Origin: Balneatrix alpica DSM 16621
GTDB lineage: Bacteria > Pseudomonadota > Gammaproteobacteria > Pseudomonadales > Balneatricaceae
Length of the DNA stretch: 64,000 nt
Reading direction: 5' to 3'
Assembly (NCBI RefSeq): GCF_000619885.1
Contig: NZ_JHUZ01000011.1
Coordinates: forward strand, 434,001 to 498,000
Position 1 is the first letter of the stretch. Every line of letters begins with the position of its first letter. The translations under genes were made by a program, and so were the position numbers. The notes below the pieces were generated by a model that saw only the letters and a list, made by a program, of their open reading frames with translations, was not told the DNA's origin and ran no database searches. Below are positions 35,011 through 43,846 of this stretch, one piece after another.

Positions 35011-36123
35011 TCAGGAGACCGTTTCAGCGCCGCGGGTTTTATCGAGATGATGCTCATACTCTTGCCAGCGCACCTTTTGCCGATACTCTCCCGGCGTGAG
35101 CCCCGTCCATTTTTTGAAGGAGCGGAAAAAGGCACTCGGTTCATCAAACCCCATTAAGGAGGCCACATCATTAATGCTCAGATGAGGGGAGTTCATGTAA
35201 TTGAGCGCCGCTTCTTTACGACACTCATCTTTGATTTTTTGATAAGAAGTGCCCTCATCCAACAGACGTCGGCGCAGGGTCGAAATCGACATATTCAGTT
35301 GTGATGCGACTTCCTCCGCGCTGGGCATTTCGCGGCTGAAATCCTTACCCAACATGGCCGTAATCTGAGCCTTCAGGCTACCGCCTTCATCCACCATCAC
35401 AATCAATTGATAGGGTGCCGCCTTTAAGAAACCACGCAAGGACTCTTCCGTCTGCACCAAAGGCAAATCGAGGTACTGGGAAGGAAACACCAGCACATTA
35501 TCATGCTGATTAAACTTCACCTCGGAATGGAACAAACGACGATAGTGTTCCGTATCATCCGACTCCGGAAAGCTGAAATACACTGCTTTCAATTCCAGCC
35601 GCCGACCAATCAACCAACTGATAAAGTGATGCCAAACCGATAATGTAGTCCGGGTGCTAATCGGTGACTCCTCGGCCACCAACTGTTCCAGCGTATCCTG
35701 TGGCTGCGAATCTAAAGGTGCAAAGCTAAGCTTGGCGTAACGCCCTTTACGCACTAGCACAGGCTTAATTCGCGACCCCCGCACAATCTCGTAAAAATCA
35801 CTGCAACGACGCAGCGCCTTTTCCAGATTAGGCGAATGGATAATGGCATAGCACATCATCCGGAATGTGCCATTAGGCACCTTCCCACCACTGAGCATAC
35901 CGAAAGACTCATCCTGCATGACCCACATGATGCGCTGATAAAGCGTTCCGAACTTACGCGCGGAAAACTCATTGCCCTGTTCCAACTCCTCCAGTTCCAC
36001 CCCCACCGAGCGCAACAATGAAGGTACGTCATAGCCCTGCTTAGCCACGAGGCCCAACAGATAACGCACATAACCGATCGGCACAGTAATGGTTTTATCA
36101 ATGCTATTCAGATTGTCTCGCAT
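35011..36123 (-). CDS. AraC-family regulator with arabinose-binding-like N-terminal domain
   Basis: A 370-residue transcription factor. The N-terminal 240 residues resemble the Arabinose_bd domain of OruR/MmoR-type regulators (YLLGLVAKQGYDVPSLLRSVGV, FGMLSGGKVPNGTFRMMCYA). The C-terminal AraC HTH domain contains ASQLNMSISTLRRRLLDEGTSY and INDVASLMGFDEPSAFFRSF, KWTGLTPGEYR. ATG 36123 is chosen because GAGGGA lies about 9 nt upstream; the earlier in-frame ATG at 36150 has no properly spaced site. It is flanked by two of the four tandem-box promoters (34942-34979 downstream, 36282-36319 upstream), so it is the best candidate to control the fatty-acid-type regulon. Confidence 0.92.
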   Translation of the reverse strand: MRDNLNSIDKTITVPIGYVRYLLGLVAKQGYDVPSLLRSVGVELEELEQGNEFSARKFGTLYQRIMWVMQDESFGMLSGGKVPNGTFRMMCYAIIHSPNLEKALRRCSDFYEIVRGSRIKPVLVRKGRYAKLSFAPLDSQPQDTLEQLVAEESPISTRTTLSVWHHFISWLIGRRLELKAVYFSFPESDDTEHYRRLFHSEVKFNQHDNVLVFPSQYLDLPLVQTEESLRGFLKAAPYQLIVMVDEGGSLKAQITAMLGKDFSREMPSAEEVASQLNMSISTLRRRLLDEGTSYQKIKDECRKEAALNYMNSPHLSINDVASLMGFDEPSAFFRSFKKWTGLTPGEYRQKVRWQEYEHHLDKTRGAETVS

Positions 36124-36281
36124 GCAGTCTATCCCTCGCTGCCTGATCATCCCGTTCGAGCAGGTTTGTTAGCCAAAAGTCTGATAAGGCTGCCTCAACC
36201 TCCCCCTTTCTGGCAAGAGACTTTGACAGAGCGCTGGCTGGATTCTAAACCAATAAGGTAAAGCTTACGCAGCACAGGGAA

Positions 36282-36325
36282 GCGGCTCTTTTTGTCAGTG
36301 ATTTTGAAAAAAAATGTCATTGCGA
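36282..36325 (+). promoter_or_regulatory. Tandem 22-bp-period activator-like boxes, DUF1302 promoter
   Basis: GCGGCTCTTTTTGTCA, spacer GTGATT, TTGAAAAAAAATGTCA, then TTGCGA as a possible -35. Period is exactly 22 bp. The proximal box ends 108 nt before the DUF1302 start. The 304-nt gap between the AraC gene and this gene shows no other feature that I can name; a TTGACA at 36223 has no good -10. Confidence 0.65.
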
Positions 36326-36427
36326 CCCTCCGGTGCTTCATCAAGACTTGAACCAGCAGGTTAGCAACACTCTGTTGCACTAACAGACAATGGCTATTCC
36401 TTATCCTAGGACCACGTAGGTGCACCC

Positions 36428-38395
36428 ATGGCAACAAAAATAACAAGGCTCAGTGCTGGCACGCCCAGCTTTTCTCCCCGTCCACTCGCGCTCGCTGTAG
36501 CAGGCATAACGGCCGTACTCACCGCCGGACAAACTCAAGCTATTGAGTTTAACTTAGGCGAAGTGCAAGGCACCTTTAACTCCAATATTTCCGTTGGCGC
36601 CAGCTGGCGAACCGAAAACGCCGATCCTTACTTAATTTCCAAAGCCAATGGCGGTACCGGCCCAGGTGCGGGTAACGATGATGATGGCAACCTTAACTTC
36701 CATAAAGGTGAGACCTTCTCCAAAATCATCAAAGGCGTGCATGACCTGGATCTGCGCTATAACAATATCGGTGGCTTTGTACGTGCTAAATACTGGTACG
36801 ACTTTGAACTGAAAGATGGCCCACGCTCCCATGGCCATACCGGCAATGGTTATGCCAAAGACAAGTCGCTCGACGATGCCAAGTTTGATGACTTTTCCAA
36901 ATTCTCCGGCTTCGAGTTCCTGGACGCCTTCGTGTATGGCAACTTTGACCTCGGAGGACGCCCCCTTGATGCGCGTTTAGGCCGTCAAGTTGTCAGTTGG
37001 GGTGAAGGAACCTTCCTGCAAGGCGGTATCAACACAGTTAACCCGGTTGACGCCAATACTTTCCGTCGTCCTGGTGCCGAGGTTAAAGAGGGCCTGCTAC
37101 CCGTCAATATGCTCTACGGTAACCTGGGCCTGACCTCTAATCTGAGTGCTGAAGCTTTCTATCAGCTGGAATTCTCCCCCACCGTCGTCGATGGCTGTGG
37201 TACCTACTTCTCTGACAACGACTATGGCGCCGAAGGCTGCAATGGTATCCGCGTCTATAACGGCAGCACCGTGATCTCTGGCAACCCGATCCTGAATCCT
37301 GCTTACGGCACTCTCGGTCAAGGGGATGAAGCCTACTTTAAGAGCAATTTCGTGGTAAAACGGGACAGTAATGGCGTACGCGAAGCCGATGATCATGGCC
37401 AGTATGGTCTAGGTTTGCGTTACTTTGCTGAAGAGCTGAACGGCACCGAATTTGGTCTGTTCTATACCAATCTGCATAGCCGCGTACCGGTCGTTAGCGC
37501 TGTAAAAACCACTAGCAACCCTGCCACAACCGCGTTCTCCACTCCTCTTAACACCATTATCAACCTGCCCACTTCGTTTGGTGGTTTTGGTGGTTTAAGC
37601 AATTTCCAAGCGGCCCTGGCGGGAGGCAACTCCACTGCTCGCTCGTTATACGGCCTGCACACTTTGGATCAGGCGTCCAAAAGCACTTACTTCACCGAGT
37701 ACACCGAAGATATCCAGACTCTGGGTCTAAGCTTCAACACCACCGTGGGTGAAGTTGCATTGTCTGGGGAAATCAGCCACAAGCGTGATGTCCCCATGCA
37801 GGTCAACGGTACCGCCCTGCTAACCGCCATCGCAACGCTGGGTAACTCCGGCCATGCAGCCCTTGATCAACGGGTACAAAGCACCCCCTATGGCGGCATT
37901 ATCAAAGGCTATGATCAGTTTGACGTCACTCAGGCACAGGTCACTGCAGTGAAAACCTTTGACCGTGTACTGGGCGCCAGCCAACTGGCTGTTGCCGGTG
38001 AGGTGGGCATGATCCATGTTCATGGGTTAGATGAAAGCCCCAACGCCATCAAATATGGTCGTAGCAGTGCCTTCGGTTATACCCCTGGCGACAACGACGG
38101 CTTCGTTACCCAAAACTCTTGGGGTTATGCCGTGCGTGCCTCCCTGTCCTATCCTGACGCGGTGGCGGGTATCAACCTGACTCCAACCATCAGCTTTAAG
38201 CATGACGTAGAGGGTGTCTCACCCCAACCCGGTGGTGTCTTTAACGAAGGCAGCAAGTCCCTGGGACTGTCAATCGGTGCTGACTATCTGAATAAATACA
38301 ATGCCAACCTGTCCTGGAACCACTTCTTTGACGGTAAGTACAACACTCTGAAGGATCGGGATTTCGTTTCCGCCAGCTTCGGGATGACGTTCTAA
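36428..38395 (+). CDS. DUF1302 family outer-membrane protein
   Basis: A 655-residue exported protein. A long signal peptide ends near TAGQTQA (about residue 37), and the mature start IEFNLGEVQGTFNSNISVGASWR is characteristic of DUF1302. The body is rich in alternating aromatic/polar strands and ends GMTF with a terminal Phe, as in beta barrels, which supports an outer-membrane porin-like location. Its function is not established. It is followed 26 nt later by DUF1329. The family commonly occurs with DUF1329, YCF48 and RND genes; here those last two lie 24 kb away. Tandem boxes upstream link it to acyl-CoA oxidation. Confidence 0.88.
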   Translation: MATKITRLSAGTPSFSPRPLALAVAGITAVLTAGQTQAIEFNLGEVQGTFNSNISVGASWRTENADPYLISKANGGTGPGAGNDDDGNLNFHKGETFSKIIKGVHDLDLRYNNIGGFVRAKYWYDFELKDGPRSHGHTGNGYAKDKSLDDAKFDDFSKFSGFEFLDAFVYGNFDLGGRPLDARLGRQVVSWGEGTFLQGGINTVNPVDANTFRRPGAEVKEGLLPVNMLYGNLGLTSNLSAEAFYQLEFSPTVVDGCGTYFSDNDYGAEGCNGIRVYNGSTVISGNPILNPAYGTLGQGDEAYFKSNFVVKRDSNGVREADDHGQYGLGLRYFAEELNGTEFGLFYTNLHSRVPVVSAVKTTSNPATTAFSTPLNTIINLPTSFGGFGGLSNFQAALAGGNSTARSLYGLHTLDQASKSTYFTEYTEDIQTLGLSFNTTVGEVALSGEISHKRDVPMQVNGTALLTAIATLGNSGHAALDQRVQSTPYGGIIKGYDQFDVTQAQVTAVKTFDRVLGASQLAVAGEVGMIHVHGLDESPNAIKYGRSSAFGYTPGDNDGFVTQNSWGYAVRASLSYPDAVAGINLTPTISFKHDVEGVSPQPGGVFNEGSKSLGLSIGADYLNKYNANLSWNHFFDGKYNTLKDRDFVSASFGMTF

Positions 38396-38421
38396 TCGGG
38401 TGACAGGAAAGAGGACCAACC

Positions 38422-39771
38422 ATGTTTAAACATAAGAACAAGCAATTCTTTATTGCCTCCGCCCTGGCACTAGCCATTGGCGCAGCTCAGGCAGCCGTCT
38501 CTCCGGAAGAGGCGGCCAAGCTTGGCACCAGCCTGACCCCGATTGGCGCAGAAAAAGCCGGTAATGCCGATGGAACTATTCCCGCCTGGGATGGTGGCCT
38601 GCCAACTAGTAGTGATCGTTACACCAACCCCTATGCCGCTGATCAGGTGCTCTTCACCATCACCGCTGCCAATGCTGCCGAGCACAAAGACAAGTTGTCT
38701 CCCGGCCAATTAGCGATGCTGGAGAAGTACCCTGACACTTTCAAGATGAATATCTACCCCAGCCGCCGTAGCGCTGCCTTGCCTGAAAAAATCTACGCAG
38801 CAGCCAAGAAAAACGCTACCAGCACCGAACTGGTTGATGGCGGTAACGGCATCAGCAACTTTGATGAGGCCGTGCCCTTCCCCATTCCACAGAATGGTCT
38901 GGAAGTCATCTGGAACCACATTACCCGTTATCGTGGCGGCAGCCTGGAGCGGACAGTAATGCAGTCAGCGGTGCATACCAATGGTGAGTTCACTCCAGTG
39001 AAGATGTTGGAGCGGATGTCCTGGCCCAAATACCTGGCTGAAGGTGTACAGGATTCGGACAACAACATCCTCTCCTACTTCACCCAGGAAGTATTGGCCC
39101 CTGCCCGACTGACCGGCAACATCCTGCTAGTGCATGAGACTCTGAACCAGGTTACCCAACCTCGTCAGGCATGGGTTTACAACGCAGGTCAACGCCGCGT
39201 ACGCCGTGCTCCTCAGGTGGCTTATGATGCGCCTGGAACTGCTACTGACGGTCAGCGTACCTCGGATAACCTCGACCTTTATAATGGTGCGCCCGACCGT
39301 TATGACTGGAAACTGATCGGTAAGCAGGAGATGTACATCCCCTACAATGCTTATAAGCTGGCGGATCGTAATCTGAAGTACACCGACATCGTCCAGGCCG
39401 GTCACCTGAATCCTGATCTGCTCCGCTATGAGCGTCATCGGGTGTGGGTCGTTGAGGCCACGCTGAAGCCCGGTGAGCGTCATATTTACGCTAAGCGAGT
39501 GTTCTTCATCGATGAGGATACCTGGCAGGTCAGCCTGGTGGATCACTACGATGGTCGCGACCAACTCTGGCGTGTCGCGGAAGGCCATCAGTTCCAGTAT
39601 CGCGATGTCGATGTGCCCTGGTTCACCGCTGAAACCCTGTATGACCTCCAGTCAGGCCGCTATCTGGTCGGCAGCCTGACCAACGAAGAGGGTCAAGGCT
39701 TCCAGTTTGGCATGACCTTCAAGCATGACGACTTTACCCCTCAGGCCATTCGCCGTATGGGTAAACACTAA
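38422..39771 (+). CDS. DUF1329 family periplasmic protein
   Basis: A 449-residue exported protein with a signal peptide (MFKHKNKQFFIASALALAIG, ending AQAA). The mature start VSPEEAAKLGTSLTPIGAEKAGNADGTIPAWDGG is diagnostic of DUF1329, which has a LolA/LolB-like fold. Later blocks ERTVMQSAVHTNGEF, AWVYNAGQRRVRRAPQVAYD and RVFFIDEDTWQVSLVDHYD also fit. A role in handling lipids or hydrophobic molecules between RND pump and outer membrane is plausible but unproven. GAGG precedes ATG 38422. The operon ends at the terminator at 39793. Confidence 0.9.
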   Translation: MFKHKNKQFFIASALALAIGAAQAAVSPEEAAKLGTSLTPIGAEKAGNADGTIPAWDGGLPTSSDRYTNPYAADQVLFTITAANAAEHKDKLSPGQLAMLEKYPDTFKMNIYPSRRSAALPEKIYAAAKKNATSTELVDGGNGISNFDEAVPFPIPQNGLEVIWNHITRYRGGSLERTVMQSAVHTNGEFTPVKMLERMSWPKYLAEGVQDSDNNILSYFTQEVLAPARLTGNILLVHETLNQVTQPRQAWVYNAGQRRVRRAPQVAYDAPGTATDGQRTSDNLDLYNGAPDRYDWKLIGKQEMYIPYNAYKLADRNLKYTDIVQAGHLNPDLLRYERHRVWVVEATLKPGERHIYAKRVFFIDEDTWQVSLVDHYDGRDQLWRVAEGHQFQYRDVDVPWFTAETLYDLQSGRYLVGSLTNEEGQGFQFGMTFKHDDFTPQAIRRMGKH

Positions 39772-39792
39772 AGTAATCTGCTTGTTATAACG

Positions 39793-39825
39793 GAACCCCG
39801 GCTTTGTCCGGGGTTCTTGTTTTTT
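39793..39825 (+). terminator. Intrinsic terminator of the DUF1302-DUF1329 operon
   Basis: GAACCCCGG-CTTTGT-CCGGGGTTC, a 9-bp perfect stem, followed by TTGTTTTTT. A textbook Rho-independent terminator 21 nt after the stop codon. Confidence 0.92.
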
Positions 39826-39933
39826 AGCCGGTAGCAAGCATGAAACAGACTGACAAGGGCGCTAACCGGCAAAGGCAAAACAAAGCTGCCATACTGGATG
39901 ACAACTTAATCTGCACCATGCTAGGGGGCATTC

Positions 39934-40887
39934 ATGCAGCTGCTCAGCAAAATTCTTTGGGTCACCGACCCAGAACAGGATGAACATCCACTGCTCGAAC
40001 AGGCACTCAGTCTAGCCGACCACCATCAGGCTGAACTTGGTATTCTCTTGGTTCCCAGTCATGCCGAAGAGCTCAGCGATCTGGAACGCATCACCGGCCG
40101 GGAAAAGCTTGCTGAACAGTTACGTCAACAGGCCGAACAGCAACTACAAGCCAAGCTGTTAGGGCACAAGGGGCGCACCCCTATTCACTTCCACTGGTCA
40201 CAGCAGAGCCTCTATAAGGCAGTCGTTGAGCTGGTGGGCCAGCACCAGTATCAATTGGTGCTTAAGCAAGCCAAAGCAGAGAACGGTCTGCGCTCTCATA
40301 TTTTTGGCTCTCAAGATCAAAGCCTACTGCGCCGTTGCCCATGTCCAGTCTGGCTTAGCAAGCAGCCCGATAATCTGGCCAAGCGGGTACTGGTAGCCGC
40401 CATTGATGCTGACCCCGCCCCCCATCAGCGCATGCTAAGCTTGCAAGTACTTGAACTTGCTTACTCTTTGGCCTTGTCAGAAGGTGCCGATTTACACATT
40501 GCCTATGCCTGGAAAGCGCCGGGTGAAAGTATGCTCAAATCCGGTCGCCTTGATCTCAATGCACAGGAGCTGGAGAGCTACCTACAAACCAAGCAGCAAG
40601 AGCACCAGCAGTGGTTGGAAGAGACTCTGCAAGCTTTTATTAACAGCCAGGACCCGAAGGCTACTGAGTTTCTCTCCCCGCAGTTGCACTTACTCAAGGG
40701 AGCTCCTGCCCAAGTTATCCCAGTACTGGCGAAACAACTCAATGCCGGCTTGGTCTTAATGGGAACCGTTGGCCGTACAGGTATCCCCGGTTTATTGATT
40801 GGCAACACTGCAGAAGCCATGATCAATCAGCTGGAGTGCTCATTACTGGCGATTAAGCCGACAGACACAGCGCAAGTTGAGCACTAA
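39934..40887 (+). CDS. Tandem universal stress protein (UspE-like)
   Basis: A 317-residue cytosolic protein made of two Usp domains. The second carries the ATP-binding signature GTVGRTGIPGLLIGNTAEAM (G-2X-G-9X-G-N). The first domain has CPCPVWLSKQ but a less clear nucleotide loop. UspE-like proteins act in stress tolerance and aggregation. AGGGGG precedes ATG 39934. It lies after the DUF1329 terminator. A second tandem Usp (60378) is encoded next to the RND gene, so each half of the split DUF1302/RND system has a Usp neighbour. Convergent with the next gene. Confidence 0.9.
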   Translation: MQLLSKILWVTDPEQDEHPLLEQALSLADHHQAELGILLVPSHAEELSDLERITGREKLAEQLRQQAEQQLQAKLLGHKGRTPIHFHWSQQSLYKAVVELVGQHQYQLVLKQAKAENGLRSHIFGSQDQSLLRRCPCPVWLSKQPDNLAKRVLVAAIDADPAPHQRMLSLQVLELAYSLALSEGADLHIAYAWKAPGESMLKSGRLDLNAQELESYLQTKQQEHQQWLEETLQAFINSQDPKATEFLSPQLHLLKGAPAQVIPVLAKQLNAGLVLMGTVGRTGIPGLLIGNTAEAMINQLECSLLAIKPTDTAQVEH

Positions 40888-40914
40888 AGCTATCCCAGCT
40901 TAACGAACAGGCCC

Positions 40915-41703
40915 CTACGCTGGAGGTTGCCCCTCCAGCCGCGCCAACTGCTGCAATAACGGTTGCAGTGAGGTCTTTCCCGCCAACACTGGGCCTGGCT
41001 CTCGACTGACCGCCTGCCCCAGACCCCCATGCCATCCTCCCGCTTCTTCCACCAACAATAAGCCGGCTAATACATCCCAAGGCTGGGTACGAGCCTCATA
41101 AAAACCATCGACGATACCCGCCGCAGTACGCGCCAGACATAGTGCTGCTGAACCTAAGCGGCGCTGATCCACCTGCTGCTGATACAAATATTCAATCCGC
41201 TGCAGATAATGAGATAAGCCTGTCTTAGCGCCAAAGCCCATGTAAATCAGCCCTTGTCCCGGCACTATCTCCGCCGCCATCTGTAAAGGTTGCTGATTGA
41301 GCCAGGCGCCATGCCCACGCTGGGCATAAAAGTGCTGTTGATGCACGGGGGCAAAAATCCACCCCTGTTGCACCTGATCCTGCTCCACATAAGCCAGCAC
41401 CACACACCAGTCCGGTAAACCACGTAAAAAGTTAGTCGTACCATCAATGGGGTCAATCACCCAATAGCCCTGGCTCTCGCCCGGCTGCCAGCCCTGCTCT
41501 TCCCCCAGGATGCCATCTTCGGGAAAAGCCGCCTGAATGCACTGGCGCAAGAATTGTTCTACCTGACGATCTGCCTCACTGACAAAGTCCTGCAGTCCCT
41601 TTACGTCCACCTGCAACGACTGACGCCGTTGAAAATAGTCCAGTGCCAGCTGTCCTGCCTGAGCAACCCAGGCACTGCCTTTCTCTTTACGCGGATGCAT
41701 CAT
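40915..41703 (-). CDS. Inositol monophosphatase family protein
   Basis: A 262-residue Mg-dependent phosphatase fold protein. Motifs: GLQDFVSEADRQVE near 35, GEEQGW near 72 (metal-binding Glu), WVIDPIDGTTNFLRGLPDWCV near 88 (metal-binding Asp residues) and QPWDVLAGLLLVEEAGG near 215. Members include SuhB and histidinol-phosphatase-like enzymes; substrate cannot be assigned. Overall it is rather divergent from SuhB, for example in the GAWLNQQPL region. ATG 41703 (AAAAGG 5 nt upstream) is followed directly by a second ATG. Confidence 0.88.
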   Translation of the reverse strand: MMHPRKEKGSAWVAQAGQLALDYFQRRQSLQVDVKGLQDFVSEADRQVEQFLRQCIQAAFPEDGILGEEQGWQPGESQGYWVIDPIDGTTNFLRGLPDWCVVLAYVEQDQVQQGWIFAPVHQQHFYAQRGHGAWLNQQPLQMAAEIVPGQGLIYMGFGAKTGLSHYLQRIEYLYQQQVDQRRLGSAALCLARTAAGIVDGFYEARTQPWDVLAGLLLVEEAGGWHGGLGQAVSREPGPVLAGKTSLQPLLQQLARLEGQPPA

Positions 41704-41721
41704 GGCTACCTTTTCCTAATC

Positions 41722-41749
41722 AAACAAAAGGGCAGTATAAACTGCCCTT
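41722..41749 (-). terminator. Intrinsic terminator of the e(P4)-type phosphatase gene
   Basis: AAGGGCAGT-ATAA-ACTGCCCTT (41728-41749), 9-bp perfect stem; on the minus strand it is followed by TTGTTTG. It lies 25 nt after the phosphatase stop and also just before the inositol-phosphatase start. Confidence 0.85.
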
Positions 41750-41773
41750 GCTGCTCTGCCATCGGCGTACTGC

Positions 41774-42604
41774 TTAGTTGGCCGGCTGCCAACGCTTTAG
41801 ATGCGCCTTACGCATCTGATCTTTTTCTGCAGCTGATGCCCCCCAGTTACCCTGGTAAATTTCACCTTCCCAATCGCCGTAAGTGGGGTTAGGCAATACG
41901 ATAAAGAGGTTACCCCAATGAGCTTTATGGGCATCGGTGGCGGCAAAGCGCTCTTCCATATTCTTTTTATAAAAATCGCTATGGAAGTCATTGAGGTTGT
42001 CACCCATTAACAGAGCGATGTCAAAATCCTTAGCAACCTGCTGACGCCGGGGTTCTTTATCACTGCTGTCAGTGCGCAATAACAGATGCTGCTCATCAGC
42101 ATAGGGGAAGCCTAATGCCTGTAGATTTTTCAGGGTGCCTTCCCGACCGACTTCTTTGCGGTTGGTGATATAGAACACCTCCACACCCTTGTCTTTTGCG
42201 TAATTGAGGAACTCCGTTGCCCCCGGCATGGCTGTGGCTTCAGCCGCAGCCATCCACTTATCCCAGGTTTCGCTGGAATAACCAAAGTTATTGCCCACCA
42301 GATAGGCCTCATAGGCGCTGTTATCAATCACGGTTTCGTCCGCATCGACAATCACCGCCAGCTTTTTCTCCCCTTGCTGAGCGGCCAGTTTGGCATCTAA
42401 CTGCATCTTAGCAATGTTAAAGGCTTGGTAAGACAGCGCCCGGAACTCAGCGGAAGCCTGCATCCACAGAGTAGCCATCACCAGTTGCTCATTAAGATCT
42501 TTGGTGGTGTATTCCGGTGCTTGTGCCGTTTCAGCCCAGACTGGAGTGCTTACGCCTACTACTAACGCCAGTGCCAACGCACTTTTACGTAGACTCAAGG
42601 CCAT
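41774..42604 (-). CDS. Class C acid phosphatase / 5'-nucleotidase, e(P4) family
   Basis: A 276-residue HAD phosphatase of the lipoprotein e(P4) family. A signal peptide ends near PVWAE. The catalytic DADETVIDNSAYEA (DDDD signature, first pair) lies near residue 88 and the second pair in LLMGDNLNDF near 200. ITNRKE provides the HAD motif II Thr. e(P4) removes phosphate from NMN and nucleotides for NAD or nucleoside salvage. Unlike H. influenzae e(P4), no lipobox cysteine is visible, so this form is probably soluble in the periplasm. GAGGAC precedes ATG 42604. A minus-strand TTGACA at 42667-42672 may be its -35 element. Confidence 0.9.
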   Translation of the reverse strand: MALSLRKSALALALVVGVSTPVWAETAQAPEYTTKDLNEQLVMATLWMQASAEFRALSYQAFNIAKMQLDAKLAAQQGEKKLAVIVDADETVIDNSAYEAYLVGNNFGYSSETWDKWMAAAEATAMPGATEFLNYAKDKGVEVFYITNRKEVGREGTLKNLQALGFPYADEQHLLLRTDSSDKEPRRQQVAKDFDIALLMGDNLNDFHSDFYKKNMEERFAATDAHKAHWGNLFIVLPNPTYGDWEGEIYQGNWGASAAEKDQMRKAHLKRWQPAN

Positions 42605-42686
42605 CGTCTTGTCCTCTTCTATTGTTGTTAGAGATAGCCAGTCAAAATTAGTAAACAGGAGTCATTTGTCAACCAAATGGTAAAAA

Positions 42687-43739
42687 CTATCCATACAAAC
42701 GACTGCGGTCACGTCGTGCTCGTCCAGGGGGTAAGCCAAAGTAGGTTTTATAGGCATGGCGAAAATGCGACATACAACTGAAGCCACAGGCCACCGCAAT
42801 AGCAGCCATGGGCTCATCCGACTGCATGATCAGTTGCCGTGCTTTAGTTAGGCGGAGTTCCAGATAAAAGCGCCTAGGAGAGGTGTTCAAATGCTTCACA
42901 AAGAGGCGTTCCAGATAGCGTCGTGACATGCCCACATACTCCACCAGCTCATCCAGGCTGACGGGGTCCTCAATATTGTTCTCCATGATTTCCAACACAT
43001 TCTTCAGCTTGGTGGGTAAACCAGGACGATTCAGCACCGAGGCAATGTAAATATCCTGCTCAGGCTCCAGGCGGTCACGATCCAGCACCTCTTCAATCGC
43101 CTGCACACAATCTTCTCCCTGCTGGGCACGAATAAAGTGCAACATCATCGGCAAGGCGCTGTTGGAACCTGCACAGCTCATCACACCGGCATCAAGTACA
43201 TAAGGAGCCCGTACCAGAGCGGAATCCGGAAAACGCTCACGGTAGCTTTCCCGGTTATCCGGATGCAGGGTCACCTTACGCCCCTCCAACACCCCCGCTT
43301 GAGCCAGATAGTAACTGCCATTCCAGAGCCCGCCGAGCTGCAACTTGAGCTGAGCTGCCTGCTGTAGTTTTTTGCGCAACAAACGATCCAATTGCAGACT
43401 GGTACGGTAACCGCCGCACACCAGCAATACATGGGTATCAGCAATGCCCAGCTCCGCCAGGGGGTGATCCGCCGCTAGCTCAATGCCGACATCCGAGCGC
43501 ACCAACTTGGGCTCCAGGCTATAGGTCACCACGCGATAGAGCGGTGCGCCATTGACCAGATTGGCCGTCACCAGCGCATCTACCGCCGCCGAAAACGCCA
43601 TTAATGAGAAGTTCTCCAACAGCACCAGCGCAACCTGGGTCACCGCCTGATTGCCACCTGGCTGGCTGATATAGACCCGGTTAGCCAATTTAACCCGGCT
43701 GGCTTTTACCGGGGTGGAGTGGGGCAGTGAGGCGTTCAT
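42687..43739 (-). CDS. GlxA-type AraC regulator (DJ-1/PfpI-like plus AraC HTH)
   Basis: A 350-residue regulator. Residues about 33-215 form a class-I glutamine-amidotransferase-like (DJ-1/PfpI) domain: VALVLLENFSLMAFSAAVDAL, LLVCGGYRT and GLWNGSYYLAQAGVLEGRKVTLH. The nucleophile cysteine is not at its usual place, as expected for sensor domains. The C-terminal HTH contains LVEYVGMSRRYLERLF and IAVACGFSCMSHFRHAYKTYFG. It resembles the ArgR/CdhR/GbdR group of Pseudomonas that senses arginine, carnitine or betaine; ligand here unknown. GGGAG precedes ATG 43739. It lies 107 nt from a PhyH gene on the same strand. Confidence 0.92.
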   Translation of the reverse strand: MNASLPHSTPVKASRVKLANRVYISQPGGNQAVTQVALVLLENFSLMAFSAAVDALVTANLVNGAPLYRVVTYSLEPKLVRSDVGIELAADHPLAELGIADTHVLLVCGGYRTSLQLDRLLRKKLQQAAQLKLQLGGLWNGSYYLAQAGVLEGRKVTLHPDNRESYRERFPDSALVRAPYVLDAGVMSCAGSNSALPMMLHFIRAQQGEDCVQAIEEVLDRDRLEPEQDIYIASVLNRPGLPTKLKNVLEIMENNIEDPVSLDELVEYVGMSRRYLERLFVKHLNTSPRRFYLELRLTKARQLIMQSDEPMAAIAVACGFSCMSHFRHAYKTYFGLPPGRARRDRSRLYG

Positions 43740-43846
43740 GCGAGCTCCCTATGCAGCAAGATCGCCTCTATATAGCACGCTCACAGGCAGAACAAGACCT
43801 CCAGACCGACCTGCGTTGCCCTGCCTGCGCCCTGCTTAACCCTCTC

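Noticed and set aside
36216-36231. TGGCA...TTGAC as a sigma-54 promoter
   Set aside because: The GC of the -12 element is not at the required distance from GG of the -24 element.
36223-36251. TTGACA as -35 for the DUF1302 gene
   Set aside because: No acceptable -10 at 16-18 bp, and it lies upstream of the activator-like boxes rather than downstream.
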